The notes under the pieces: model-generated
What the model was told of the DNA's origin: nothing
The model's input: only the letters and a program-made list of their open reading frames with translations
The model's database searches: none
Assembly: GCA_963763885.1 (NCBI GenBank)
Contig: CAVXQD010000007.1
Coordinates: forward strand, 1,612,001 to 1,676,000
Reading direction: 5' to 3'
DNA: 64,000 nucleotides
Origin: JANNBN01 sp963763885
GTDB taxonomy: Bacteria; Actinomycetota; Acidimicrobiia; Acidimicrobiales; JANYDT01
In this document: in pieces, positions 16,677 to 24,530 of the stretch
How the letters are laid out: each line of letters begins with the position of its first letter
Position numbering within the stretch: position 1 is the first letter of the stretch
Made by a program: the position numbers and the translations under genes

Positions 16677-18083
16677 TCAGACAGTCTGCATCCGGGTAGC
16701 CACCCTTCGGTGCAGTTCCAATTGTTGGTCCAGATTGTTTGCCATCAATTCCCCGTTACGCACGACGAACCGGCCGTTGATGATTGTGTGGCGCGCAGCG
16801 GTTGGCCCGCATCTCAGCCACCCAGAAATGGGGTCGGACAGGACCCCAGCAAATTGCAGGCCGTCCATTGGCCACACCGCCACATCGCCAACTGCGCCAA
16901 CCGACAGTTCACCCAACTCGCCAGCACGACCTAAGCACGCTGCACCGCCACGCGTCGCAACCTCAAGCGCGTCCCGAGCTGACATCTGGTCGGGCCCATG
17001 ACGCATCTTGCCTAACAACATCGCGTTGCGCGCCTCCATCCAAAGCGAAGCTGAATCCGTAGAGGAGGACCCGTCACAACCCAAACCGACTGGCACTCCG
17101 GCAGCTCGGAAGTCGCGGACCGGAGCGATGCGGGCGTTACCCAGCATCAAATTGGAGCTAGGACAATGGGCGACCCCCGTGCCCCACTGACCAAGACGCA
17201 CTACCTCGTCTTCGTTTGGGAACACGCAGTGCGCCACCCAACTGCGGTCGGTCCCCCAGCCAACTTCTTCGAACTGTTCGATGGGCCGACGACCGAACCG
17301 CTCCAGGCAATAGACGTCTTCATCGGCGTCTTCGGCAAGGTGTGTGTGCAGACGAACGTCAAGCTTCTCGGCCAATTCCGCCGTTGCCGCCATCAGCTCT
17401 GGGGTCACAGAGAACGGCGAACACGGGGCCAGCGCTATGCGCGTCATGGCACCCCAGGCCGGGTTGTGATGAAGCTGAACCAGGCGTTGGGAGTCAGCGA
17501 GGATCTCATCGTCGGTCTGCACAACTGAGTCCGGCGGAAGACCACCGTCTTTTTGGCTCAAGCTCATGGAGCCCCGCGTTGGATGGAACCGAAAACCCAG
17601 CTCCTTCGCAGCTGCGATCTCCGCGGAGATGAGGTCACCTCCATTTCGTGGGTGCACATACAAATGGTCCATCGAGGCGGTGCAGCCGCCGACAGCCAGC
17701 TCCGCAAGACCTACCCACGCGGAAATGTAGGCCGCTTCCTCGTCTAGCCGACTCCATTGCGGGTACAGCGTGGTGAGCCACTGAAACAGTGTCCGGTCTA
17801 TTGCTGGCGCATAAGAGCGCGTGAGGTTTTGGTAGATGTGGTGATGGGTGTTGATGAGGCCGGGCGTCACCAGAGTCCCGGGAATGGAGACAACTTCAAC
17901 GGCGCCGACAGGCTCGGAACCGGCGGCGCCAACGCCGCTGATCAGCCCGTCGGTGATAGCGACCCAGCCACCCGCCAGCTCACGTCTAGCGTCATCGACC
18001 GTGGCCACCAGAGCCGCATCGCGCAGCAGCAGGTCTGGACGGTCGGCGCGCACGGTTGGTCGTTCAGCTCGGTTCGATCCCAT
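16677..18083 (-). CDS. 8-oxoguanine-deaminase-like amidohydrolase
   Basis: 468-residue metal-dependent amidohydrolase of the AtzA/TrzN/SsnA group that deaminates purine-type rings. It has the metal-binding HHH segment in TPGLINTHHHIYQNLTR, then HTHLAED (third histidine and an acidic residue), SWVAHCVF (fourth histidine) and a final metal Asp in GLGCDGSSSTD. The NTHHHIYQNLTR pattern is close to characterised 8-oxoguanine deaminases, but hydroxydechloroatrazine-type substrates cannot be excluded. The frame runs further upstream to 18140; ATG 18083 is the best start and overlaps the NUDIX gene by 20 bp. Together they suggest handling of oxidised nucleobases, which is an inference. Confidence 0.8.
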   Translation of the reverse strand: MGSNRAERPTVRADRPDLLLRDAALVATVDDARRELAGGWVAITDGLISGVGAAGSEPVGAVEVVSIPGTLVTPGLINTHHHIYQNLTRSYAPAIDRTLFQWLTTLYPQWSRLDEEAAYISAWVGLAELAVGGCTASMDHLYVHPRNGGDLISAEIAAAKELGFRFHPTRGSMSLSQKDGGLPPDSVVQTDDEILADSQRLVQLHHNPAWGAMTRIALAPCSPFSVTPELMAATAELAEKLDVRLHTHLAEDADEDVYCLERFGRRPIEQFEEVGWGTDRSWVAHCVFPNEDEVVRLGQWGTGVAHCPSSNLMLGNARIAPVRDFRAAGVPVGLGCDGSSSTDSASLWMEARNAMLLGKMRHGPDQMSARDALEVATRGGAACLGRAGELGELSVGAVGDVAVWPMDGLQFAGVLSDPISGWLRCGPTAARHTIINGRFVVRNGELMANNLDQQLELHRRVATRMQTV

Positions 18084-18615
18084 AGCTCTGAGGCTGCCAC
18101 ACGGCAAAGGCCGAGCGCAGCAGGGGTAACGCAACTGCAACGGAGTCGTGACACCAGTTGATCCCCGGATCGCTCATGCGCAGGTCCAATTCACGAGGGC
18201 CCAGCCATTCGACCCGGTCGACTTCACCGTCGGTGAATGCAAACGGACCATCGTGGTGGGCAACCCAGACATGCATGAACACGTCAACTTGGTCATCGTG
18301 ATGGCGACCACTCCCAAGTTTTCGCAGCGGCGCTTCAACTCCCAACTCTTCCTGCAGTTCTCTGACGGCGGCTTCGTCAAGGTCCTCGCCTATCTCAACG
18401 ACACCACCTGCCGCGATGTCCCACCAGCCTGGCCAGAACGACTTGGTGTCTGCTCGGCGATGAACAAGTAGTCGTTCCCCGACCCGGTCAAGCACGACAA
18501 CAGCGGTGCACCGGTGGAGCAGGTTCGACGCACGCATCTCGGACCTGAGCGCGCTGCCGATGATCTCGTCGTTCTCGTTGACGATGGGAATCGATGCTTC
18601 GCGGTCCACGGTCAC
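18064..18615 (-). CDS. NUDIX hydrolase
   Basis: 183-residue hydrolase for nucleoside diphosphate-linked substrates. The NUDIX box GGVVEIGEDLDEAAVRELQE followed by ELGV has all catalytic glutamates (residues about 77-99). The surrounding sequence (HRCTAVVVLD, WPGWWDIAAGG) resembles the isopentenyl-diphosphate-isomerase-like NUDIX subgroup, but the substrate is not predictable. It starts with GTG 18615, diverging from nudC with fewer than 20 bp between starts, and overlaps the amidohydrolase gene downstream. Confidence 0.85.
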   Translation of the reverse strand: MTVDREASIPIVNENDEIIGSALRSEMRASNLLHRCTAVVVLDRVGERLLVHRRADTKSFWPGWWDIAAGGVVEIGEDLDEAAVRELQEELGVEAPLRKLGSGRHHDDQVDVFMHVWVAHHDGPFAFTDGEVDRVEWLGPRELDLRMSDPGINWCHDSVAVALPLLRSAFAVWQPQSYGIEPS

Positions 18616-18633
18616 ACACTACGTTCGATCGGT

Positions 18634-19593
18634 GTGAGCATCGATGTGAGCAGCGTGAGCGACCCGTCCCATCAGCAACCGGACCCGGTGCATCGCACCA
18701 TGCTGTCTGGCGGGCGACTTGACCGGCTGCATGACAGGCGTTCCGACGCGACGTGGATCGAGTCCAACCGAGGTACTACCGGGCACGTGCATCTTGTCTG
18801 GCAAGGGCAGGTAGTCGTTTCAGGAACCACCCCTGCAGCCCTCCTTGCGGACCGAGCGCCAGACCCGCACCTCCATGTCTTCCTTGGCGAATTGGACGGT
18901 CAGCTGCACTGGACCCTTGATGTGTCGCATCGGGAACGCGGCGACGTGGAGGCGCTCCTGCCATCCGATGCCTCGATCGTGGCCCTCCGTGAAGCTGGAG
19001 CGGTTCTCACACCAGACGACGGCAACGTGCTCGCCTTCGCCGCGGGCATGGGGTATTGGCACCGCACACACCAGTTCTGCGGTTCATGTGGCTCGGCGAC
19101 CACTGTTGCCACGGGCGGCCACGAGCGGGTCTGTGTCGGATGCGGCCAGGTCCATTGGCCTCGGACGGATCCGGCGGTGATCATGCTGGTGATCGATCCG
19201 GAAAACGACCGTGCGTTGCTGGGTCGTCAGAAGATCTGGCCGCCCAAGATGTACTCAACCCTGGCCGGTTTCGTCGAGCCAGGCGAGTCGCTTGAAGATG
19301 CTGTTGCGCGCGAGACGTTCGAAGAAGCCGGCGTACGGGTGGGTAGGGTTCGTTACTGGTGCAGTCAACCGTGGCCGTTTCCTCGGTCGGTGATGTTGGG
19401 TTTCCACGCTCGCTATCGCAGCGGAGATGTTGTGCCTCACCCGACCGAGATGGACGATGTCAGATGGTTCAGCCGTGAAGAGCTGCTGGACACCCGCGTG
19501 ATGGGAATGCGCGGCAACCCGATGATCCCCCCGCTGGTCACGATTTCCCGCGTGCTTATCGATGCGTGGCTCGACGACAAAGTGCAGCTCTGA
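18634..19593 (+). CDS. nudC: NAD(+) diphosphatase (NADH pyrophosphatase / deNADding enzyme)
   Basis: 319-residue NUDIX enzyme that splits NAD(H) to NMN(H) and AMP, and in some bacteria removes NAD caps from RNA. Zinc ribbon with two cysteine pairs (FCGSCG and VCVGCG), then the NUDIX box GFVEPGESLEDAVARETFEE plus AGV, then the diagnostic SQPWPFPRSVMLGF. The open frame extends back to 18514 inside the divergent NUDIX gene; the cluster of GTG codons at 18634, 18643 and 18652 makes the exact start uncertain, and 18634 is the earliest that clears the neighbour. Confidence 0.92.
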   Translation: MSIDVSSVSDPSHQQPDPVHRTMLSGGRLDRLHDRRSDATWIESNRGTTGHVHLVWQGQVVVSGTTPAALLADRAPDPHLHVFLGELDGQLHWTLDVSHRERGDVEALLPSDASIVALREAGAVLTPDDGNVLAFAAGMGYWHRTHQFCGSCGSATTVATGGHERVCVGCGQVHWPRTDPAVIMLVIDPENDRALLGRQKIWPPKMYSTLAGFVEPGESLEDAVARETFEEAGVRVGRVRYWCSQPWPFPRSVMLGFHARYRSGDVVPHPTEMDDVRWFSREELLDTRVMGMRGNPMIPPLVTISRVLIDAWLDDKVQL

Positions 19594-19630
19594 GCAAGCC
19601 TTCACCGGAGCGCGTGCAGCGGGTGCAGGC

Positions 19631-20410
19631 TCACGTCAGAATGAGCCGCAGTCCCTGATTGGCCTCCGGAGGGATTTCACTCCGTTCGCCACCAAGGCCG
19701 GAGTACGCCACGTGATGCACCCGGGCGTGCCGGTCCCCCAGCCACGACACCAACGGACTGTCCGGTGTCGCAGGGCGCAGCAGACGAATGCGTGCACCGT
19801 TTGGCCACACCAAATCCATGGTGTCTGCGCCCAGCAGCGGATCTTTACCCGTTTGCTGGATGGCCCCATCAAGCAATTCTGTAAAGCGCCGCACGTGGGA
19901 GTGGAACTCGGTGACCGCGTGACCGACGAACTCCAATCGGGCCTGCGGACTAGACGCATCCCCGGGCCAGTGCGCCGGAATTGCATCAGGCGCGGCGTCA
20001 TCACCTTCCTGGGCAAGCTGGATGACCACCCCGGCGCCGTCCTTTGGATGCAAAAACGCCTCTTGCCAGTTTGGGTTGTCGCGCCGTTCTCCGACCGTGC
20101 GATACCCCATCTGCCGACACCGTTCGAGGGTGGAACCCATGTTTGGAACCTTGAACGTGAGGTGATGTGGGCCCGGACCGTTGTGGTCGAGAAACCGCCG
20201 CAGGAAGTCGTTCTGCTCCCACTCGTTTGGTTGGAGGACCTCGATCTTCATCCCCCCGGCAAATACCACCTGCGAAAACTCGAAGCCCGACGCAATCCCG
20301 GAAACCCCTGCCCAGCGGCCACCAAGCTGGTCGCGGTATTGGGGCCACGCCGTTGCCGGGTCTTCCACTGCAACCGCGAGATGGTCAAGGACAACAGCTT
20401 CAGTTCCCAC
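19631..20410 (-). CDS. VOC-superfamily protein with two domains (glyoxalase/epimerase fold)
   Basis: 259 residues forming two vicinal-oxygen-chelate modules. The first begins LDHLAVAVEDPATAW and contains KIEVLQP and GPHHLTFKV, like methylmalonyl-CoA epimerases; the second (from about residue 145) is more diverged (LEFVGHAV, HHVAYSG). Metal-ligand histidines and glutamates are visible in the first half (DHLAV, IEVL, HHLTF). A substrate cannot be assigned; a plain methylmalonyl-CoA epimerase is usually shorter. It starts with GTG 20410. Confidence 0.75.
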   Translation of the reverse strand: MGTEAVVLDHLAVAVEDPATAWPQYRDQLGGRWAGVSGIASGFEFSQVVFAGGMKIEVLQPNEWEQNDFLRRFLDHNGPGPHHLTFKVPNMGSTLERCRQMGYRTVGERRDNPNWQEAFLHPKDGAGVVIQLAQEGDDAAPDAIPAHWPGDASSPQARLEFVGHAVTEFHSHVRRFTELLDGAIQQTGKDPLLGADTMDLVWPNGARIRLLRPATPDSPLVSWLGDRHARVHHVAYSGLGGERSEIPPEANQGLRLILT

Positions 20411-20827
20411 GGGTACATGGTGGCAGGGCTGAAGGCCCCCAGCGCAATCGGGAGGTCGGTGCGTTTTGAGCCCAGACGCGCAACCACCCGCCTTCGGCGG
20501 GTAGGCGGGTGGTCACTTCAGCCGGGAGTCGGGCGGACGACTCAACCGGTAGCGACGTTCAAGTTAGATGATTGCGTCACACGATTCAAGCACTGGTCTC
20601 GTGAATCACGACCACTCAGAGCGCGTGAATCGGCCCCTTTGCGGCCCCAGCTCTTCACGAACCGTTGGTAAGTGTTAGGTAAGCGCTTTCTGATCACCTG
20701 TTCAGATCCGCTGCCGTGTAGTTCTGGCACCTTTCGTGCGAGAACATTGACCACAACTAATGCTCGCGGAGCCGAAAGAATTTTCGCATCCAGAACGAAA
20801 GCAGCGTCCTGCCAACAAGAATCCCAG
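20411..20827. other. 417-bp gene-free region upstream of the VOC gene
   Basis: It contains the hairpin at 20483-20513. Beyond that I see no convincing coding frame, tRNA or known RNA. A minus-strand open frame (20542-20850) has no recognisable features and overlaps the ATPase gene. I looked here for a copy of the tRNA-Lys 3' end (an attachment site) and found none. Confidence 0.5.
20483..20513. terminator. Hairpin, possible terminator after the ATPase gene
   Basis: ACCACCCGCC (20483-20492) pairs with GGCGGGTGGT (20504-20513). A competing smaller hairpin (CCCGCC-TTC-GGCGGG) shares the left arm. It lies about 315 bp beyond the ATPase stop on the minus strand, before the VOC gene. No T-run follows. 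Confidence 0.45.
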
Positions 20828-22261
20828 CTAACTACCGTAGAGGCGGGCAACGTCGATCAGTTCGACATCGGGCCTTCCAGACGCTGAGCGAACAAGGTTG
20901 CGATCAAACCCACTGTCCGAAAACAGTAGGAGCCGACACCCCTCACGGGTGGGAGCGGGAAGTAGGCCTCGAATATGGTCGAGCCGTTCCAAATCCGCTG
21001 GACCACGAGTTGACGCTGTGTGTTTCGCTTCGCCGATCGCGATGATGTCCCCAGACACGCCAAGAGCGACCAGGTCCAACTCATAACTGCGGCGACCCTT
21101 GGCATCAGGAACGGCCGTCGAACCCACACTGGCAACAGTGTCGAGGCCGAACTCGTCGCTATGAAGGAGCGTTGCTTCCCGACACAGCCGCTCAAAGTGG
21201 GGTCCAACGATTTGGCTGTTCCAGGTGGCTTCGCTTTCGGCCCAAACCCGGCGTTGTTGACGTCTGCGGATACGAGTTCGGTTCGGCCGAATGATTGCGT
21301 CATGAAAGGACAGGAACGGGTCGGCCAACTCGTACCGAGAACGTCTTGCGCGAATCGGATCAGCAACCTGAACCAGGAGGCCAGCCTCCGTTAGACGTTC
21401 GATCGGGCGGGCCAAGGCGGACGCAGGTCGACCTGTTCGAGAGGAGATTCCTGTTGGTGTGCTGTCTCCTCGAGCTACCGCAGTCAAGATTGATCGGTAC
21501 ACATTCGCCGTCAAACCCGACGCCTGCAACAACAGCGAGTCCTCTTCGAGCAGCGGCGAGGCCGGCGTCAGGAGCCGACTTGTCATCCAGTCGTCGAAGG
21601 CAGCTAACGACGACGGGCTTTCGGTCACAACATCCCGATATCCCGGGAGACCGCCAAGCGCCGCGTGAACCAGAACGGCAAGCCGAGGAGTCTTAGCCAA
21701 ACCCCAATAAGCGGCGGCTGTCCGAAAGTCGAACGCATTGACGACCTGAGCTAACTGAGCCCGACCGAAGAGGGGTTGGTCACGGTCCAGCAGGTGTGAA
21801 ATCTGAGCGACAGCAGAACCGCAGAGCACAAGGCGGCACTGTGGCGCCGCAACGGTTTGCTTCGTTCGCCGGGTACGGTCGATTGCCCGCTGGATGACGG
21901 AGGGAAGCTCCGGACTTGCCTCGCAGAGGTAGCCGAACTCATCGAGCACCACCACTGGGCAGTTCGGCACGGACAGCAGGCCTTCGATTGCTTCGGCCCA
22001 AGTGGCGTACTGAACGGCACCGACTCCGACACGCACACCGACAACCCGACCAATGTCGGCCAAACTCATCGCTGGGTCTTGTCGCACGGCCTCGAAGTAC
22101 AGACCTCCCGCTGCCTCCGCGAGTGCCGCAAGCAACACCGACTTCCCCGCTCGGCGCGGTCCCCACACAACTCCAAGTCGACTCGGCTCGACTACGAAGG
22201 CTGAGAGTTCCTGCCACTCCTCGACGCGATCAAATAATTCGTCAGGCCGAACCAATCTCAT
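20828..22261 (-). CDS. AAA ATPase (archaeal ATPase family) with a C-terminal DUF234-type nuclease-like domain
   Basis: 477-residue protein. The N-terminal ATPase has Walker A GPRRAGKSVLL (about residues 30-40) and Walker B VVVLDEFGYL (about 105-114), with sensor-type GSAVAQI later. A winged-helix region follows (about 260-330), then a C-terminal domain with ELDLVALG and IAIGEAKHT, the spaced Asp and Glu-x-Lys of PD-(D/E)xK nucleases. Such ATPases are common in archaea and scattered in bacteria; defence or mobile-element roles are proposed but unproven. ATG 22261 (MRLVRPDELF) lies inside a 13-bp palindrome; a longer frame to 22318 would merely translate the palindrome. It sits at the 3' side of tRNA-Lys. 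Confidence 0.8.
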   Translation of the reverse strand: MRLVRPDELFDRVEEWQELSAFVVEPSRLGVVWGPRRAGKSVLLAALAEAAGGLYFEAVRQDPAMSLADIGRVVGVRVGVGAVQYATWAEAIEGLLSVPNCPVVVLDEFGYLCEASPELPSVIQRAIDRTRRTKQTVAAPQCRLVLCGSAVAQISHLLDRDQPLFGRAQLAQVVNAFDFRTAAAYWGLAKTPRLAVLVHAALGGLPGYRDVVTESPSSLAAFDDWMTSRLLTPASPLLEEDSLLLQASGLTANVYRSILTAVARGDSTPTGISSRTGRPASALARPIERLTEAGLLVQVADPIRARRSRYELADPFLSFHDAIIRPNRTRIRRRQQRRVWAESEATWNSQIVGPHFERLCREATLLHSDEFGLDTVASVGSTAVPDAKGRRSYELDLVALGVSGDIIAIGEAKHTASTRGPADLERLDHIRGLLPAPTREGCRLLLFSDSGFDRNLVRSASGRPDVELIDVARLYGS

Positions 22262-22292
22262 ATGCTGCAGAGCATATAACTCTGCAGCATAT
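22260..22292. promoter_or_regulatory. 13-bp inverted repeat over the ATPase start, putative operator
   Basis: ATATGCTGCAGAG (22260-22272) and its perfect reverse complement (22280-22292) flank CATATAA. The nonamer AGCATATAA occurs twice in direct orientation (22271-22279 and 22286-22294), and its 7-base core occurs once inverted at 22260-22266. The left arm includes the ATG of the minus-strand ATPase gene, and the AT-rich centre could hold its -10 box. A bound protein or the folded RNA would block expression. Confidence 0.6.
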
Positions 22293-22346
22293 AAACCCGC
22301 GTACAGACGGTGCAGCAAACCCCACTTACTTCCAAGGTCCTTTTGG

Positions 22347-22419
22347 TGCGTCGTGTGGGGATCGAACCCACGACCGGCGGATTAAAAGTCCGATGCTCTG
22401 CCAACTGAGCTAACGACGC
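22347..22419 (-). tRNA. tRNA-Lys (anticodon TTT)
   Basis: 73-nt cloverleaf on the minus strand. The acceptor arms are GCGTCGT and ACGACGC, the D-arm contains GCTCAGTTGGCAGAGC, the anticodon arm is CGGA-CTTTTAA-TCCG and the T-arm is GTGGGTTCGATCCCCAC. CCA is encoded (22344-22346). The 3' end points toward the AAA ATPase gene about 80 bp away. Confidence 0.97.
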
Positions 22420-22424
22420 CTCTC

Positions 22425-22430
22425 TAACCT
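22425..22430 (+). promoter_or_regulatory. Putative -10 box of the amidotransferase gene
   Basis: TAACCT is followed by 7 nt and GTG 22438, the same geometry as at other putative leaderless genes. It lies only 6 bp from the 5' end of the divergent tRNA-Lys. Confidence 0.35.
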
Positions 22431-22437
22431 AGTGGCT

Positions 22438-23196
22438 GTGCCCGACCTGCCGTCCAGCCATTCACCATCCAGTCCAATTGCGGCCGTTTTTCAGTCTGTG
22501 CTCGTGATCCAGCACGATGCCGACACCGATATTGCGCTCATGGGCCAGGCTGCAGCAGCCGCCGGATCCACCTTGCACACGGTCGTGGCCACCCGTGATC
22601 CGCTGCCAACTGATCCCACGGCCTTCGACGCCATCGTGGTGCTGGGTTCCGCAGACTCGGTCAACGACGCCTCAATTGCCAATTGGTTTCAGCCCGAAAC
22701 AGATCTCATTCGCGCTGCGGACCGTGCGGGCATCCCGGTGCTTGGAATCTGCTTCGGAGCTCAGGCACTTGCTGTCGCGCTCGGGGGAAGCGTTTCGCCA
22801 GCCCCGTTCGGTGAATACGGCTGGAAAATGGTCGACACCACCAGACCAGATCTTGTCCCTGATGGGCCATGGTTCCAGTGGCACGTCGACGCCATCACCG
22901 CTCCCCCAACTGCAGAAGTCATCGCCACGTCGGATTGCTGCGTTCAGGCATTTCGAGTCGGCCCGCATTTGGCGGTTCAGTTCCACCCGGAGGTTGGGCT
23001 GGCGCAGGCCACCGAATGGCCGCTGAGTGATCCCGAAGGGCTTGCCGCTTCCGGATGGAGTGCGCGGGACATGATCGACATCACCGCCGCGCTTTTACCC
23101 GACGCCACCAAAAGGGCCACGGCACTTTGGCAGGCGTTTGTGGTCAACGCTGCCGAAACAACGTCACCGCCCGGACCGAGCGGCGCTCCGTTCTGA
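22438..23196 (+). CDS. Class I glutamine amidotransferase (GMP-synthase-like GATase1)
   Basis: About 252 residues with a flavodoxin-like GATase1 fold. The nucleophile elbow is GICFGAQALA (catalytic Cys), and the His-Glu pair is in LAVQFHPEVG. Stand-alone proteins of this type hydrolyse glutamine or a gamma-glutamyl amide; the acceptor is unknown, and it is not the GMP synthase itself because the synthetase half is absent. The frame also has GTG 22432; 22438 fits the putative -10 box. It ends before a large palindrome. Confidence 0.8.
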   Translation: MPDLPSSHSPSSPIAAVFQSVLVIQHDADTDIALMGQAAAAAGSTLHTVVATRDPLPTDPTAFDAIVVLGSADSVNDASIANWFQPETDLIRAADRAGIPVLGICFGAQALAVALGGSVSPAPFGEYGWKMVDTTRPDLVPDGPWFQWHVDAITAPPTAEVIATSDCCVQAFRVGPHLAVQFHPEVGLAQATEWPLSDPEGLAASGWSARDMIDITAALLPDATKRATALWQAFVVNAAETTSPPGPSGAPF

Positions 23197-23218
23197 CCCG
23201 TGGTCTAGCCGGCCCCCG

Positions 23219-23321
23219 TACGCGCAACTCGACCGGCTGATACGCGCAACTCGGCCAAAACGCGCGCGCCAGCCGCCCGGAATGGCCGAGTTGTGTCAGA
23301 AAACTGGTCGAGTTGCGCGTA
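23219..23321. repeat. Nested inverted repeat (103-bp palindromic element)
   Basis: TACGCGCAACTCGACC (23219-23234) pairs perfectly with 23306-23321. Inside, CAACTCGGCC (23247-23256) pairs with 23284-23293. The two left arms are near-copies of one another in direct orientation (23219-23234 and 23241-23256), so the unit occurs twice forward and twice inverted. It fills the gap between two convergent genes. It could be a bidirectional terminator or a small palindromic mobile repeat. Confidence 0.7.
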
Positions 23322-23385
23322 TGTGGTGTTGCTCGTGAGTGAACGAAACCGGGTTCAGCTGACTGGCTTACTGGTCTTCAGCGGG

Positions 23386-23970
23386 TCAGCCGCCGGCAAT
23401 TGGCAGCGCACCCAGGGCATAACGCACTGCCCACACGGCAACCAGCGCGATGAGGTTGAACCAAATCACCTGTTGAGCCAGCAGCTCCCTGGACCGTGGT
23501 CCCAACCAGTCACCACCACCAGGGCCACCAGGGCCACCAGGGCCAGTGGCAACGCCGAACCGCCGGTTGATCAACTCCAACACCGACCGCCCGCCGGTTG
23601 CACGGATCACGGCGAACGCAACGAACTGGATGGCCAAAGCCCACACCCACGGATGAAACCTCCACGCGGCAGAGGCGTCGAACCGGCCGAGCGCGAGAGC
23701 GGCGCGGGTCATACCGCAACCAGGGCACCAAATTCCGGTTGCTGCACGGAGGGGACACACAATCGCGCCACTGGCCTGCGGGTGCCATACGGCTGCGATG
23801 ACACACCCAGCACCGACGGCAGCCAACGGCCACGAACGGCTGACCACGGTTCGTCCCAACACCAGTTCAGTCAACCAGAAGAACGGCCCAATTCGCGTTG
23901 AACTTCTCGCCTGACGAAAAGCTCCCGATGCGGACCCTCCATCGATCCTGAGGAATCGAGAGCGAAACAA
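23386..23970 (-). CDS. DUF2752 membrane protein
   Basis: 194 residues with about three membrane helices. The DUF2752 core CPLRAATGIWCPGCGMTRAA with its spaced cysteines is clear (about residues 71-90). The cytoplasmic or loop segment GPGGPGGPGG is encoded by a 9-bp tandem repeat (about 23519-23551). The function of DUF2752 is unknown. The N-terminal 35 residues are poorly typical, so the true start may be downstream of 23970. It converges with the amidotransferase gene. Confidence 0.78.
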   Translation of the reverse strand: MFRSRFLRIDGGSASGAFRQARSSTRIGPFFWLTELVLGRTVVSRSWPLAAVGAGCVIAAVWHPQASGAIVCPLRAATGIWCPGCGMTRAALALGRFDASAAWRFHPWVWALAIQFVAFAVIRATGGRSVLELINRRFGVATGPGGPGGPGGGDWLGPRSRELLAQQVIWFNLIALVAVWAVRYALGALPIAGG

Positions 23971-24057
23971 ACGTCAGCCCTTTCAAAGGCGCGACTTGAC
24001 GCGACTATTCTCCCCAGAGGCGTCCAAGTCGGGCGTACTTTCCAGGAGACGCACCGG

Positions 24058-24510
24058 ATGCCCGTCGCTGTTCAGGTTGCAACCAGCGTGGATGACCAAC
24101 TGGTTTCCGCCTTCGCCCGGCTTATCCCGCAGCTCTCGAGGTCCAACCCCGCGCCCGACGCAAGCGTGCTGCAGTCGATCATCGACCACGACGCTTGTCA
24201 TCTCCTGTTGGCCATCGAAGACGATGTCATTCTCGGCGCACTCACGCTTGTTGTCTTCCCAATCCCTACCGCCGTCCGTGCGTGGATTGAAGACGTCGTT
24301 GTCGACGGAGACGCTCGTGGCAAGGGTGTCGGCGAGATACTCAGCCTCAAAGCAATAGAACTCGCATCGTCACTCGGTGCAAAGACTGTCGAACTGACTT
24401 CCCGCCCTTCACGCGAGGCAGCAAATCGGCTTTATCAGCGCATCGGCTTCGAAGCGCGCGAAACCAACGTGTACCGGTACACGGTGGACCAGGCATATAC
24501 CAACGTCTAA
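24058..24510 (+). CDS. GNAT-family N-acetyltransferase
   Basis: 150-residue acetyl-CoA-dependent acetyltransferase. The acetyl-CoA pyrophosphate loop is recognisable as the GKG core of VVDGDARGKGVGEILSLKA, and the C-terminal motif B segment ANRLYQRIGFEARETNVYR is typical. AGGAG lies nine bases before ATG 24058. Substrate unknown. It precedes citrate synthase by 20 bp on the same strand, and the pair may be an operon. Confidence 0.85.
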   Translation: MPVAVQVATSVDDQLVSAFARLIPQLSRSNPAPDASVLQSIIDHDACHLLLAIEDDVILGALTLVVFPIPTAVRAWIEDVVVDGDARGKGVGEILSLKAIELASSLGAKTVELTSRPSREAANRLYQRIGFEARETNVYRYTVDQAYTNV

Positions 24511-24530
24511 CGCAGACTGGATTCCCTCTC

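Noticed and set aside
20411..20827. Possible attachment-site copy of the tRNA-Lys 3' end
   Set aside because: No match to the T-arm and acceptor sequence of the tRNA was found in this stretch.
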